Below are positions 45,269 through 55,086 of a DNA stretch of 64,000 bases, piece after piece. Source of the stretch: Paraburkholderia sp. HP33-1. GTDB lineage: Bacteria; Pseudomonadota; Gammaproteobacteria; Burkholderiales; Burkholderiaceae. The translations under genes and the position numbers were made by a program. The notes under the pieces were generated by a model, which was not told the DNA's origin, searched no databases, and was given only the letters and a program-made list of their open reading frames with translations. Location of the stretch: positions 1,736,001 through 1,800,000 of the forward strand of contig NZ_JAJEJR010000002.1 in assembly GCF_021390595.1 (NCBI RefSeq), given 5' to 3'. Positions within the stretch are counted from its first letter, which is position 1; the number at the start of each line of letters is the position of its first letter.

Positions 45269-46975
45269 TCACTGGTTGCCGGGCGGCTGTGCACACACAA
45301 AGCTACTCGCCAGATCGACATTGCCTTTGCCGACATAGCGCGGGAACCCCGGATAGCGGCACAGCGGCCGCGAGCGCCCATTGGTCGCCGCGGCGAGATC
45401 GGTGGCCGTCAGCGTTTCAGGCGCGACGCCGCGCGTGACCCACGCGTCGAGCGCGCCGAGCAGATCGACCGATGGAATGAACACGCCGCCGCCATGCTGA
45501 AAACCCGGCACCATGTAGAGCCGCATGAAACGATCGACCTCGTCCTTGCCGAAGCGCGCAATCAGCGCGTCGTGATACGCGATCGTCTGATTCGGGCTGA
45601 TCACTTCGTCGGCGAGGCCCTGCAGCGTGATCAGCTTGCCGCCGTGTGCGATATAGCGCGACAGGTCCGGATTCATCGAGCCGATCGTGGCCGACAGCGC
45701 GACTAGTTGCGCCTGATATATGCCGGGCCGTTGCGGGTCGAACGACAGCGAATCGAAGTTCGCATCGCGTGCGATGAAGTAGCGTACATAGCCGTCGCCT
45801 TGCACGAACAGATAGCCGTTCGCATAGAAGGTGGGCACCGGCTGGCGCCACGGTTGATGTGCAAGCCCGAGCGCGTCCGCCAGCTGCGTGCCCTGGAACA
45901 CGTTGTAGCCGCGATAGCCGGCCACGTCCCACGCGAGCCGATACGGCAGCGATAGCCCGTTGCGCATCACCAGCAAGGTGCTCAGTTGCGCGTCGGTCAG
46001 ACAGGCGTCGTCCGATGCCGGACGAACCGTGCAACGCAGCGAATCGATAATTTGCGCTTCGTGCGCGCGGCATGCCTCGACGTCGCTAACGATGCCATCC
46101 GCCACACCGTCGAGCCGGTCGCATACCTCGAGCGTGCGTTGATAGACGTGCTCGAGCAGTGCCGGCGGCACGAAGCCGCCCGGTGTGACGTACTCGGCCC
46201 GGCCGAGCTTCAAGCCGATCAGGCGCACGCCGGAAAAATTCAGCGCGGGCGAATTGGCGATCACGCCGTCGTAGTCGTCGGGGAAGCGCTGCATCACCGT
46301 GTAGCCTTCGCGGCCGCCCGTCGAGCCACCGGCAAAATACATGCGCTGCGGCGGCCTGCCATACGCGCGCACGATCAACGCGAGCGCGACGTCGTGCGTC
46401 TTCTTCAGATGCGCGTAGCCGAAGTTCGTCACCGCTTCATCGACGAGACCAAACTGCGCGAGCGACGCATTGCCGACATGCCCCGAGTCGTCGCCGAACG
46501 TCGCATAGCCTTGCGCGAGCGGCGCGCGATCCGGCGAAAACGGCATCACACCGATGCCGCTGACGACCGCCCCGTCATACCCGCCGCCACCAATCTGCAA
46601 CGCGCGCCCATTCCAGTGACGCGGTAGATTCAGGTCGAAGCGGATGTCGGGCGTCGTCGGATTCAGCGCCTTGATGCGGCCCGTGACGCGGCAATACTCG
46701 CCGCCCTGCTGATTGCCCGGCGCGGTCGCGCCGATCATCTCCGCGCTTTCGATCAGCGCGCCGGCCGTCGGCATCGCGATCGGTTCGGGCGACACCACCG
46801 CGCCTGCGAACTCCGCGCAGCGCATCGCGAGCGGTGTTCCTTCGGCTACCGCGGCCGTGCGATGCATCGCGAGCCACGCGATCACGACGATGCTCATGAT
46901 GCTCGCGCGCCCGACGAGCTTGCGCTTCGTGCGCATCGTGGGCGTGACGCGCCCGCGGTGCTCGCGCCGCGTCAT
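45269..46975 (-). CDS. Tannase/feruloyl esterase family protein
   Basis: 568 residues. A basic N-terminus and hydrophobic stretch ([17 protein letters not shown]) form a signal peptide. [16 protein letters not shown] contains the nucleophile Ser; [16 protein letters not shown] and GFQHGGGVF supply Asp and His. [16 protein letters not shown] and paired cysteines are typical of the tannase family. It hydrolyses esters of phenolic acids outside the cytoplasm. Its ATG overlaps the stop of the OpgC-like gene (ATGA), so the two are co-translated. Confidence 0.9.
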   Translation of the reverse strand: MTRREHRGRVTPTMRTKRKLVGRASIMSIVVIAWLAMHRTAAVAEGTPLAMRCAEFAGAVVSPEPIAMPTAGALIESAEMIGATAPGNQQGGEYCRVTGRIKALNPTTPDIRFDLNLPRHWNGRALQIGGGGYDGAVVSGIGVMPFSPDRAPLAQGYATFGDDSGHVGNASLAQFGLVDEAVTNFGYAHLKKTHDVALALIVRAYGRPPQRMYFAGGSTGGREGYTVMQRFPDDYDGVIANSPALNFSGVRLIGLKLGRAEYVTPGGFVPPALLEHVYQRTLEVCDRLDGVADGIVSDVEACRAHEAQIIDSLRCTVRPASDDACLTDAQLSTLLVMRNGLSLPYRLAWDVAGYRGYNVFQGTQLADALGLAHQPWRQPVPTFYANGYLFVQGDGYVRYFIARDANFDSLSFDPQRPGIYQAQLVALSATIGSMNPDLSRYIAHGGKLITLQGLADEVISPNQTIAYHDALIARFGKDEVDRFMRLYMVPGFQHGGGVFIPSVDLLGALDAWVTRGVAPETLTATDLAAATNGRSRPLCRYPGFPRYVGKGNVDLASSFVCAQPPGNQ

Positions 46976-48087
46976 CCGTAGCGCGCGCCATTCGCTTGCG
47001 CGCCCGGCTGCTGTCCCTTCCAGCCGTTCCAGCCGCGCGCGATCATCAGCAGCGCGCCGATCGCGGCGAGATCGCCGCCGAGTCCGACCAGCACACCGCG
47101 AAAACCGTGAAACGTGTGCGGCGTCGCCGTATCGACGATCAACGACACCAGCGTGCCGGTAATGAAGCACACGAGCCCGCTGCGTCCGACCGTCACGACG
47201 GCGGGCAGCCGCCTCGCGAGCCATGCGATGCTGCCCATCCGCACGAACTGGGCTGCGAGCCACGCGATGACGATGAAATTGATCACACGTTCCACGGAAA
47301 GATTCTGCTTGTGCGTGCCGGACACAGGTTGCGTCAGCACGAAAAGTTTGATGATCGCGAAGCCAAGCACCGCGACCACCGCGACGCGCGTGAACCACTG
47401 CGCGGCGTGACTCGCATGAAAGCGTTCGCTGATCGGCTGCACCCGGCACAGCATGCCGAGCACGAACATCAACTGCCACGCAAACGGATTAAATGCCCAG
47501 CCTGCGACATCGTCAATGCTGAATAACGCGGCAAGCGGCCGCGCGGCGGCCCACACCGCGAGGCTCACGGCCAGCGCGAGCGATGTCGAGCGGCGCGCGA
47601 GCGGCACCATGACGGGCACGCATAGCGCAAAGATCACGTACATCGGCAGTACGCTCGATAGATAAGGTTGCCGGCGCAATAGCGCGATATCGAATGCTGC
47701 GCGCCACGGCTGCAATGCGAACAGCGGCCAGCCGGTCAGCTCGACCATCGGCCGATTCAGATCCAGCAACGCGAGAATCGCGCCGGATACAAGCGTCAAC
47801 ATCGCGGTCACCAGATACGCGCGATAGATCTCCCAACAGCGTTTGAGAAAGCGCAGCTTCGCCGCCTGTTCGCCGCGATGCGCAAGCACCGCCGTATAAG
47901 CCGCCGCCGATGCATAGCCGCCGAGAAACACAAACACCTCGGCCGAGTCGCACAGTGCATAAGCGTGCAGCATCAGATGCGATAGCGTGCTGCCGGGAAT
48001 GTGATCGAGCACGATGACGATCAGCACGACACCACGAAAGAAATCGACTTCGACCGATCGTCCACGAACACGGCCTGGGTTTTCCAT
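46972..48087 (-). CDS. OpgC-like integral membrane acyltransferase
   Basis: 371 residues with about ten membrane helices. VDFFRGVVLIVIVLDHIPGS carries the conserved Arg and His of the OpgC family, and VFVFLGGYASAAAY and NPFAWQLMFVLGML are typical internal segments. OpgC succinylates periplasmic glucans; relatives transfer other acyl groups. The start at 48087 follows GAGAAG. Translation coupling to a secreted tannase-type esterase is unusual and suggests shared chemistry on acylated glycans or phenolics. Confidence 0.88.
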   Translation of the reverse strand: MENPGRVRGRSVEVDFFRGVVLIVIVLDHIPGSTLSHLMLHAYALCDSAEVFVFLGGYASAAAYTAVLAHRGEQAAKLRFLKRCWEIYRAYLVTAMLTLVSGAILALLDLNRPMVELTGWPLFALQPWRAAFDIALLRRQPYLSSVLPMYVIFALCVPVMVPLARRSTSLALAVSLAVWAAARPLAALFSIDDVAGWAFNPFAWQLMFVLGMLCRVQPISERFHASHAAQWFTRVAVVAVLGFAIIKLFVLTQPVSGTHKQNLSVERVINFIVIAWLAAQFVRMGSIAWLARRLPAVVTVGRSGLVCFITGTLVSLIVDTATPHTFHGFRGVLVGLGGDLAAIGALLMIARGWNGWKGQQPGAQANGARYG

Positions 48088-48365
48088 TCGGCTTCTCGAA
48101 GAATGCGCGCTGACAGGCCGCCTTTCATTTTCGCTTTCACAACGGCATTCTGAAATGGACGCGTTGGCCACTCGTAATACCGGGTACGTCTTTAGCGAAT
48201 AGCCGGAAAGATTTGCAGCTTCTCACGCACGAAACAGCGGAATCGGTATTGATGGGCTAAAGCAGGACTCAAAAATAAAAAAACAAACACACGGTGCGAT
48301 TTTTTTCGCTCTTTTTTCTCCGTACGATGTTTTCATGCTTTCTGCTGTTTTGCGTATACAGGTTT

Positions 48366-49490
48366 ATGAAAAACAGAATTGCCGGCTTCGATGGATTGCG
48401 CGCGATCGCCGTGCTGATGGTGTTTCTGCAGCATCGACTCTTCGGCGACGTCGGCGAGATCGGGCATCTCGGCGTGTGGATCTTCTTTGCGTTGAGCGGC
48501 TTTCTGATCATCGGCATCCTGTCGTCGCAGCGCGCGCGCATCGAATCGGGCGACAGTCGCTTCGGCGCCGAACTCCGGCGCTTCCTGTTTCGCCGGACAG
48601 TGCGCATCTTTCCGATCTATTACCTGATGCTCGTCGTGATGTGCGCGCTGATGGCGTTCGGCTTCGCGAATCCGGAACTCGCGAGCGGCATGCCGTTTCA
48701 TTTCGCGTATCTGTCGAACGTCTGGATCGGCTCGGTGCTGCGTTACTGGCCGGGCCGCTACTCGCACTTGTGGAGCCTCGCGATCGAGGAGCAGTTCTAT
48801 CTCGTGGTCGCGCCGCTTTTGCTGCTGCTCGCCACCCGGCGACATCGCGCGGCATGTTGGGCGATCGTGGCGCTCGGCCTTGCTGCGTTGTTCGCGATGC
48901 ACGCCGCGCATTGGGATGAGATCACGATCTACACGCACCCGTTGAGCAATTTCTGGCTGCTGGCGTTAGGCGGCGTCGGCGGTCTGGCGATCGCCAACGA
49001 TCGCAGCCGCGTGAGTGCATGGCTCGGTCATGGCCTGACGCTGTTCGCGCTCAGTCTCGTCGTGATCGGTTTGTGCGCGGCCGAACCAGTGTGGAACACG
49101 CTCGACAATCCGTTGCTGTTGACCGCGATCAGCGCCGTGTATGGGGCCGGCATTGCGGCGCTGGTCGCTTCGATTGCGTGTTGCCGCAACGCTGTCGTGA
49201 TGGCTCTGCTGCAGACCCGTTGGCTCGCCGGTCTTGGGCGGATCAGCTACGGCTTCTATCTGTATCACAACCTGATCCCGGATCTCACGCGTAACCGGCA
49301 CGCCGAAGCGCTATTTGGAGGCACCGTACCGATGTGGGCGAACGCGCTTGGTATCGTCGCGTCATTTGCGATTTCGCTTGGCATCGCATTGCTGTCGTGG
49401 CGGTTTATCGAAGCGCCGATTTTGCGGGTGAAGACGCGGGACGAATCGGTATTGGAAGCAGCCGGAAATGTGACTTCCGACGTCGCCTGA
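48366..49490 (+). CDS. Acyltransferase-3 family membrane protein (OafA-like)
   Basis: 374 residues, about ten membrane helices. IAGFDGLRAIAVLMVFLQH contains the catalytic His of the acyltransferase-3 family, and FRRTVRIFPIYYLMLV the conserved Arg motif; SHLWSLAIEEQFYLV is the third signature. It O-acylates a surface polysaccharide or small molecule. The ribosome-binding site is weak. Its 278-base upstream region, shared with the divergent OpgC-like gene, is AT-rich near 48260-48330 (A-run and T-run) and holds no other gene. Confidence 0.9.
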   Translation: MKNRIAGFDGLRAIAVLMVFLQHRLFGDVGEIGHLGVWIFFALSGFLIIGILSSQRARIESGDSRFGAELRRFLFRRTVRIFPIYYLMLVVMCALMAFGFANPELASGMPFHFAYLSNVWIGSVLRYWPGRYSHLWSLAIEEQFYLVVAPLLLLLATRRHRAACWAIVALGLAALFAMHAAHWDEITIYTHPLSNFWLLALGGVGGLAIANDRSRVSAWLGHGLTLFALSLVVIGLCAAEPVWNTLDNPLLLTAISAVYGAGIAALVASIACCRNAVVMALLQTRWLAGLGRISYGFYLYHNLIPDLTRNRHAEALFGGTVPMWANALGIVASFAISLGIALLSWRFIEAPILRVKTRDESVLEAAGNVTSDVA

Positions 49491-49573
49491 AAAATCGAAT
49501 CAAATCGCCGGGATATCCGGCGGCGACGCGGATCACGCTATCATTGCGCCTCACCGATTTACGACCCTCGTCA

Positions 49574-50395
49574 ATGTCTCATTTCGCTTTCGCCAACGGC
49601 ATCCTCGTCTCCAGCGTGCAGGCGCTCGATCTCTACGCACTCGTCGGCATCGCGGCCGCGCTGCTGCTCGGCGGCATGGTCAAGGGCGTGGTCAGCATCG
49701 GCGTGCCGCTCGTCGCAATGCCGATCCTTAGCCAATTTCTGCCGATCAAGGCGGCCGTGCTGCTGCTGTCGATGCCGATCATCCTCGGCAATATTCCGCA
49801 GGCGCTCGAAGGCGGCGAGATGCTGCCGACGATGAAGCGCATCGCGGCGCCGCTCGTCGGCACCGTACTCGGCAATATCGTCGGCGTGTCGGTGCTGATC
49901 TCGCTGGCACCGCATCGCGCGCAGGCGGCGGCCGGCGCGCTGCTGATGTTCGCGGCCTTGCTGCTGCTCGCCGCACCACGGCTCACGCTGTCGCCGAGCT
50001 GGGCCAAGCCCGCGGGTCTCGTGCTCGGCTTCGGCGCCGCGCTGATGGAAAGCATTGCGTCGGTGCCCGGGCCGTTGCTCGCGATGTATCTGATCGCAAC
50101 CGGCGCAACGGGCAAGGCGTTCACCAAGCAGATCGCGATCATTCTGGTGGTGTCGATCATCACGCTGGTCGCCGCGTTCAGTGGCGGGGCGCATGCGAGC
50201 TGGACGGATCTGGCGATCTCAGTGTGCGCAAGCGTGCCGGTGATCGCGGGCATCCTGCTCGTGCGGCCGCTGCGCGACCGTCTGCCGCCCGCGGTGTTTC
50301 GTGTCGTGGTGCTGTTATTCGTGCTGGCCGCCGCCGCGCAGATGATCTGGAAATCCGGAGTGGTGCAGACGCTGTTCGGCGCGCCTTCGCTCTGA
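49574..50395 (+). CDS. TauE/SafE family permease
   Basis: 273 residues, about eight helices. GGMVKGVVSIGVPLVAMPIL and the repeat half GFGAALMESIASVPGPLLAMY are the two inverted family repeats. The family exports sulfite, sulfoacetate or other organic anions. The start at 49574 is the first ATG before the hydrophobic core. It follows the acyltransferase gene by 83 bases on the same strand but function links are not evident. Confidence 0.85.
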   Translation: MSHFAFANGILVSSVQALDLYALVGIAAALLLGGMVKGVVSIGVPLVAMPILSQFLPIKAAVLLLSMPIILGNIPQALEGGEMLPTMKRIAAPLVGTVLGNIVGVSVLISLAPHRAQAAAGALLMFAALLLLAAPRLTLSPSWAKPAGLVLGFGAALMESIASVPGPLLAMYLIATGATGKAFTKQIAIILVVSIITLVAAFSGGAHASWTDLAISVCASVPVIAGILLVRPLRDRLPPAVFRVVVLLFVLAAAAQMIWKSGVVQTLFGAPSL

Positions 50396-50826
50396 CGCGG
50401 GACCGTCCGATTCGATCGCGGCCGCCGGGGACGAAGGCGAACGCCACCGTATGTCGGTGAATATTGGGCAGATGAGCGACGGGCCTCTACGGGCCCGTTC
50501 GCATCATCGCCACTTTCTCTCAGGCTCTACTTTTTTGGCGCCAATGCCAGCAGGCATCAACGGTTCTCCCCTGCACTGCACTACCCCCGGTACTCGTTGT
50601 AGCAACCCTCGATCTCAAGCCGCCGTGCGTCGCGCGACGCAAACCCGCGCCGCCAAACCCGACATGAAATCGAAAGCCATCCGCAATTGAATCGTGTGAC
50701 GATAGCGTTGTTTCTGGACACGGCTTGACCATGCGTCTCAAAATAGGGCGCGGGCGCGAAAAATGCTGGCTGGTTCGGCCCCGTCCTACCCGTCAACCCG
50801 TCCATGCATGCAATTGCGGTCATTTC
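50396..50826. other. 431-base intergenic region without a supported gene
   Basis: No reading frame here has a ribosome-binding site and protein-like composition. A short inverted repeat (ACGGGCC with GGCCCGT) near 50478 is not followed by T-residues. The right part must contain the promoter of the AraC gene at 50827, for which I see no strong hexamers. Confidence 0.5.
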
Positions 50827-51864
50827 ATGAGCCAGCCTCCGTTACCGTCCCATCTCGCCGCCCGCGCCGCGGCCGATTCGTGCACGGTCGTGTCGACGAG
50901 CCGTTTCGGCACGCAAGGGCTCGCACCCGGCGAACAGTTTCTTGCGTGGCGCCAGCGGGTCGGTCACGTAATCGACGCGCCGCCGTCGAACGAGCAGATC
51001 GCCAACGGCTTTCGCGGCGAAATCGACCTGTACGCGACCGGTGGCATGGTGTTGACCGACTGTCGCACCGAAGCGATGCTGCTGGAGCGCTCGGTCGCGC
51101 GCATCTCCACGGACCAGCGGCGCGATTACGTGTTCCAGGTGTTCGTCGAGGGCGAGGTCGGGCACATCACGGGCATGCGCAAGAAACGCAGCGAGCCGGG
51201 CTCGGTAGCGGGCATCGTCGCGTTTGATCTGAACCAGCCGTTTCGCGTCGAGCGGCCCGATTGCCGGCTGCTGAGCCTGTTCGTGCCGGCGTCGCTGGTC
51301 GACGAGCAGTTGCGCGACGGCGTCGGAATCCACGGCCGCATCGTGCGTAACGAAGCGCCGCTCGCCGGCCTCGCGCTGCGCCATCTCGCGGCGCTCGCGC
51401 GTGAGATGACGGCGCTCGATGCCGCCGCCGCGATCGACGCGCTGCAGACCGGCAGGCAACTGATGGTCGCCGCATTCCGCAAGGAAGCACGACTGACCGG
51501 CGCCGACCGCGCGGCCTTGCAGTCGGCGTTGATGGCGCAGGTGCGCCGCTACATCGACGCGAACCTGCATCACGGCGACCTGACGCCGGAGCACGTCGTG
51601 CAGGCGCTGCATCTGAAACGCGCGACGATCTACCGCTGGTTCGAGCACGAGGGCGGGCTCGGCGCCTATATCCGCCATCGCCGGCTGCGCGAAGCGGCGG
51701 ACGAACTGGTGCGCTTCCCGCAGCTTCAGGTCGCGGAAATCGCGTATGGATTGGGATTTGGCAGCGCGTCGGATTTCACGCGCGCATTTCGGCGCGCGTT
51801 CGACATGAGCCCGCAGGACCTGCGGGCTCGCGCGCTGGAGTTGCGCCAGGCGGACATCGCCTAG
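50827..51864 (+). CDS. AraC-family transcriptional regulator
   Basis: 345 residues. The N-terminal half is an AraC-binding-type sensor domain (SNEQIANGFRGEIDLYATGG; YVFQVFVEGEVGH). The C-terminal 95 residues hold the paired helix-turn-helix: LTPEHVVQALHLKRATIYRW, then VAEIAYGLGFGSASDFTRAF. The ATG at 50827 was chosen as the start since further-upstream codons give a basic tail without similarity. It stands 82 bases before the shikimate-dehydrogenase-like gene, which it may regulate. Confidence 0.92.
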   Translation: MSQPPLPSHLAARAAADSCTVVSTSRFGTQGLAPGEQFLAWRQRVGHVIDAPPSNEQIANGFRGEIDLYATGGMVLTDCRTEAMLLERSVARISTDQRRDYVFQVFVEGEVGHITGMRKKRSEPGSVAGIVAFDLNQPFRVERPDCRLLSLFVPASLVDEQLRDGVGIHGRIVRNEAPLAGLALRHLAALAREMTALDAAAAIDALQTGRQLMVAAFRKEARLTGADRAALQSALMAQVRRYIDANLHHGDLTPEHVVQALHLKRATIYRWFEHEGGLGAYIRHRRLREAADELVRFPQLQVAEIAYGLGFGSASDFTRAFRRAFDMSPQDLRARALELRQADIA

Positions 51865-51946
51865 ACGCGACCGGCGCAGCCGCTCGCACTCGCCGGAAGC
51901 GGCTCCAGCAAACTGCAAACGGACACCCATTTCAGGAGATTCGACC

Positions 51947-52795
51947 ATGCAGCAGGCAGATACCCCTTCGGTTCTGGCGTCGCTCGACGCGGGTCTGAGC
52001 GGTGCGACGCGCGTGTATTTCATCGTCGGCGATCCGATTGCGCAGGTGCGCTCGCCGTCGGGTGTGACCGCTGCGCTGCGCGCGGCCGGCCGCGATGCGC
52101 TAGTGGTGCCCGCGCACGTCGCGCCCGCCGATCTGCCTGCGTTCTTCGCGGGCATCGCGGCGATGCGCAACGTCGATGGCGTGATCATCACGGTGCCGCA
52201 CAAATTCAGCGCCGCGAGCTATTGCGCGACGCTTGCCGAAGCAGCGGCGTTCCTCGGCGCGGTCAACACGCTGCGCCGCAACGCTGACGGCAGCTGGCAT
52301 GGCGGCATGTTCGACGGCACCGGCTTCGTCGCGGCCCTCGTCGCCGCGGGCTGCGAGTTACAGGGCAAGCGCGCGCTGCTGGTCGGCGCGGGGGGCGCGG
52401 GCTCGGCGATCGGCCATGCACTGATTCAGCGCGGCGTCGGCTCGCTCGACGTGCGCGACAACGACGCCGAACGCACCGGCTCGCTGAGCGCGCGGCTCAA
52501 TGCGCTTGGGCGCGGCGAGGCGCGCGGAGTGGGGGCCGAACTGGATTTGAGCAGGTACGACGTGGTCGTCAACGCGTCGCTGCTCGGAATGCGCGCGGGC
52601 GATCCGCTGCCGATCGACGTCGCGCGCTTGCCGGCCACGACTTTTGTCGGCGACGTCGTAACGAAGCCGCCGCTCACGCCGCTGATCGAAGCGGCACGCG
52701 CGCACGGCTGCCCGACCGTGACGGGCACGCAAATGTTCGAACGCGTGTGTGACCGGATGGTGGAGTTTTTTCTGGAGACGGTGACGTCGGTGTAA
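51947..52795 (+). CDS. Shikimate/quinate dehydrogenase family protein
   Basis: 282 residues. VPHKFSAASYC has the catalytic Lys region, GMFDGTGFVAAL the substrate-binding Asp, and RALLVGAGGAGSAIGHALI the NAD(P)-binding loop. Canonical AroE has Asn-Thr-Asp before the Gly; here it is Met-Phe-Asp, and the N-terminal shikimate loop reads GDPIAQVRSP, so this is a catabolic paralogue (quinate/shikimate or aminoshikimate type) rather than the biosynthetic enzyme. Start follows AGGAGA. It lies directly after an AraC regulator. Confidence 0.88.
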   Translation: MQQADTPSVLASLDAGLSGATRVYFIVGDPIAQVRSPSGVTAALRAAGRDALVVPAHVAPADLPAFFAGIAAMRNVDGVIITVPHKFSAASYCATLAEAAAFLGAVNTLRRNADGSWHGGMFDGTGFVAALVAAGCELQGKRALLVGAGGAGSAIGHALIQRGVGSLDVRDNDAERTGSLSARLNALGRGEARGVGAELDLSRYDVVVNASLLGMRAGDPLPIDVARLPATTFVGDVVTKPPLTPLIEAARAHGCPTVTGTQMFERVCDRMVEFFLETVTSV

Positions 52796-52912
52796 CCGCG
52801 CAGAAGCAGCAGGCGCGCTGCTACACTGGCGCGACATGACCGTGCTGAAGATTTCGCACGAGATGCGGCGCTGCCCTGCGCCGCGTTCCTATCGCCCACT
52901 GGGCGCCAACCG

Positions 52913-53536
52913 ATGCTTCGATTCGACAACCTCAGCAAGCGCTATAGCGACCGCGTCCTGTTCGAAGGACTGCACTTCGACGCGACGTCCGGCTGCGTCG
53001 CGTTAAACGATGAATCCGGCAGTGGCAAATCGACGTTGCTCGCCATCCTCGCCGGCGCACTCGAAGCCGATACCGGCGACGTATGGGTCGGCGGCCATTC
53101 GCTGCGCGCCGCTGCGCACGCCGCGCACGCACTGCTCACGTACGTGCCGGAAGACAGCATGAGCTGGCCCGATCAGACCGGGCGCGACTATCTGCGCGAG
53201 GTCGCGTCGGCGCGACACAGCGCGCTCACCGACGACGTGCTCGCAATTGCCGAACGCTTCGGCCTCACCCCACATCTGGACAAACGTTTCGAGCAGATGT
53301 CATATGGCAGCCGCAAAAAGGTGTTTCTAACGGCGGCCGCGCTCGGCGAGACCCGCGTGCTGATCGCCGACGAACCGGCGGGCGGACTGGACGCGTCCGC
53401 GCGCGCCGTGCTCGCCGAGCTGTTCAGAACGCTCGGCGCCACGCGCACGGTATTTTTCACGAGCTACGACGAAGGATTCACGCAGGCCTGCGAGGCGACG
53501 CGTGTCTGTTTCGCGGACCTCGCGCGGGGCACCTGA
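52913..53536 (+). CDS. Orphan ABC-type ATPase with atypical nucleotide motifs
   Basis: 207 residues. The Walker A reads LNDESGSGKSTLL, where the usual first Gly is Asp; the signature is MSYGSRKKVFL rather than LSGGQ; Walker B RVLIADEPAGGLD is normal. No permease gene adjoins it, and the plus-strand start has no clear ribosome-binding site. It may be a soluble ABC ATPase or a relic subunit of a lost exporter. The gene ends two bases before the convergent MDR gene's stop. Confidence 0.75.
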   Translation: MLRFDNLSKRYSDRVLFEGLHFDATSGCVALNDESGSGKSTLLAILAGALEADTGDVWVGGHSLRAAAHAAHALLTYVPEDSMSWPDQTGRDYLREVASARHSALTDDVLAIAERFGLTPHLDKRFEQMSYGSRKKVFLTAAALGETRVLIADEPAGGLDASARAVLAELFRTLGATRTVFFTSYDEGFTQACEATRVCFADLARGT

Positions 53537-53537
53537 C

Positions 53538-54545
53538 TCAGATCGCCACGCAGATCTTGCCGAAGTGCGCACCTGATGCCTCGTGCCGGAACGCATCGGC
53601 TAGCTTGCCGAGCTCGAACGTGCTGTCGATCACGGGCTTGATGCCGGTCGTCTCCATCGCGCGCACCATGTCGATCTGATCCTGACGGCTGCCGACGATC
53701 AGCCCTTGCAGGCGCTGCTGCCGCACCATCAGATGCGCGGTCGGGACCGGTCCGGCGCGACCGGTCAAAACGCCGATCAGCGCGATATGCCCGCCGATGC
53801 GACACGCGGTGATGGATTGCGGCAACGTGCCGGGACCACCGACCTCGATCACGTGGTCCACGCCGCGTCCATTCGTCAGGTGACGCACCTCTTTGCCCCA
53901 CTCGGGATTGTCGCGATAGTTGATCGTATGGTCGGCGCCGAGTTCGCGCAGCTTCGCGAGCTTCGCATCCGACGACGACGTCGCGATCACCGACGCCCCC
54001 ATCGCCTTCGCCATCTGCAAACCGAAGATCGACACCCCGCCGGTACCGAGCACGAGCACCGTGCTGCCCGCCTTCAGCTGACCGTCGACGACGAGCGCGC
54101 GCCACGCAGTCAGCCCGGCCGTGGTCAGCGTGGCGGCTTCCGCGTGGCTATAGCCCGCTGGCGCATGCGTGAAGTATTGGCTCGGCAGCACCACGACTTC
54201 GCGTGCGTAACCGTCGACGCCGTCGCCGGGGGTGGTCGAAAAATCGCCGATCTCGGGCGAGCCGTTTTCCCACAACGGGAAGAAGCACGACATGACGTGA
54301 TCGCCGGCCTTGAATTCGCTCACGCCCGCGCCGACCGCTTCGACGACGCCCCCGCCATCGGACATCGGGATGCGGCCCGCTTCGGCAGGCAGATTGCCGG
54401 AGACGACGCCGTAGTCGTGGTAGTTCAGCGAACTCGCGCGAATGCGCACTCGAATCTGCCCGGCAGTCGGCTGGCCGGGATCGGCGAGATCGACGACCTG
54501 CAAACTATCGACGGTGGCGGGCGAACCGATTCTGACGGCTTTCAT
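53538..54545 (-). CDS. MDR-superfamily NAD(P)-dependent alcohol dehydrogenase / quinone oxidoreductase
   Basis: 335 residues. VLVLGTGGVSIFGLQMAKAM is the NADP-binding motif and ASSLNYHDYGVVSG the N-terminal substrate site typical of zinc-free quinone oxidoreductase-like MDR proteins; structural zinc cysteines are absent. Start follows GAGGAA. The 104-residue monooxygenase-fold gene lies just upstream on the same strand. Substrate unknown; a reductase of enones or quinones is the likely type. Confidence 0.9.
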   Translation of the reverse strand: MKAVRIGSPATVDSLQVVDLADPGQPTAGQIRVRIRASSLNYHDYGVVSGNLPAEAGRIPMSDGGGVVEAVGAGVSEFKAGDHVMSCFFPLWENGSPEIGDFSTTPGDGVDGYAREVVVLPSQYFTHAPAGYSHAEAATLTTAGLTAWRALVVDGQLKAGSTVLVLGTGGVSIFGLQMAKAMGASVIATSSSDAKLAKLRELGADHTINYRDNPEWGKEVRHLTNGRGVDHVIEVGGPGTLPQSITACRIGGHIALIGVLTGRAGPVPTAHLMVRQQRLQGLIVGSRQDQIDMVRAMETTGIKPVIDSTFELGKLADAFRHEASGAHFGKICVAI

Positions 54546-54571
54546 GGTTTCGTTCCTCGATGAATGGCGCG

Positions 54572-54886
54572 TTATCTAACGGTCTGGATCACTTCGAAGC
54601 CTTCGAATTCCGGGTGGCCGAGATACAGCACGCGGTTTTCGTTGCCGGCGCTGCGATGCGCGGCGCGAAAGGCGTCGGACTTCGTCCATGCTTCGAACGA
54701 TGCGTAGTCGCGCCAGATGGTATGGCTCGAATAGAGCACGTGATCGTCCTTGCTCGGTCCCTTCAGCAAATGGAATTCGACGAAGCCCGGCACCTCTTTC
54801 AGATGGGTGTCGCGCGTGGTCCACAGATGTTCGAAGGCGGCCTCGGAGCCGGGTGCCACTTTGAAGCGGTTCATCGCGATGTACAT
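54572..54886 (-). CDS. Antibiotic biosynthesis monooxygenase (ABM) domain protein
   Basis: 104 residues, one ferredoxin-like ABM domain: MYIAMNRFKVAPGSEAAFEH, KEVPGFVEFHLLKGP and WRDYASFEAWTKSDAF. Such proteins include heme-degrading IsdG/HmoA and quinol monooxygenases; HmoA-like spacing is suggestive but not decisive. It precedes the MDR oxidoreductase gene by 26 bases and probably shares its transcript. Confidence 0.85.
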   Translation of the reverse strand: MYIAMNRFKVAPGSEAAFEHLWTTRDTHLKEVPGFVEFHLLKGPSKDDHVLYSSHTIWRDYASFEAWTKSDAFRAAHRSAGNENRVLYLGHPEFEGFEVIQTVR

Positions 54887-54978
54887 GCTGTCAGCCTCGT
54901 TGCGTAAGTGATGCTGATGATGCTGGATTGGTCATCCGGTCGCGTTTCATTATAGGCGTGGCATCGGATTGGATTCGC

Positions 54979-55009
54979 TTGACCCTACCACGGTGGGAAG
55001 CTCCACACT
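54979..55009 (+). promoter_or_regulatory. MerR/CueR-type promoter with 19-bp spacer
   Basis: TTGACC at 54979-54984 and CACACT at 55004-55009 are separated by 19 bases, the over-long spacer typical of MerR-family promoters. The spacer contains the dyad CCTACCAC-G-GTGGGAAG, close to the CueR operator pattern. A UUCG-loop hairpin overlaps the transcript start. It points to the DUF305 gene at 55087. No merR-family gene is in the window. Confidence 0.6.
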
Positions 55010-55086
55010 TTTCGAAGTGTCCGTTACCTGCCCGATAGAATCGCGCAGATCACATCGGCCACGCACTTCAGCAACGGAGAACCGAT

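Noticed and set aside
50451..50690. 79-codon plus-strand frame in the 431-base intergenic region
   Set aside because: Low-complexity Ser/Thr/Arg composition, no ribosome-binding site at the start.
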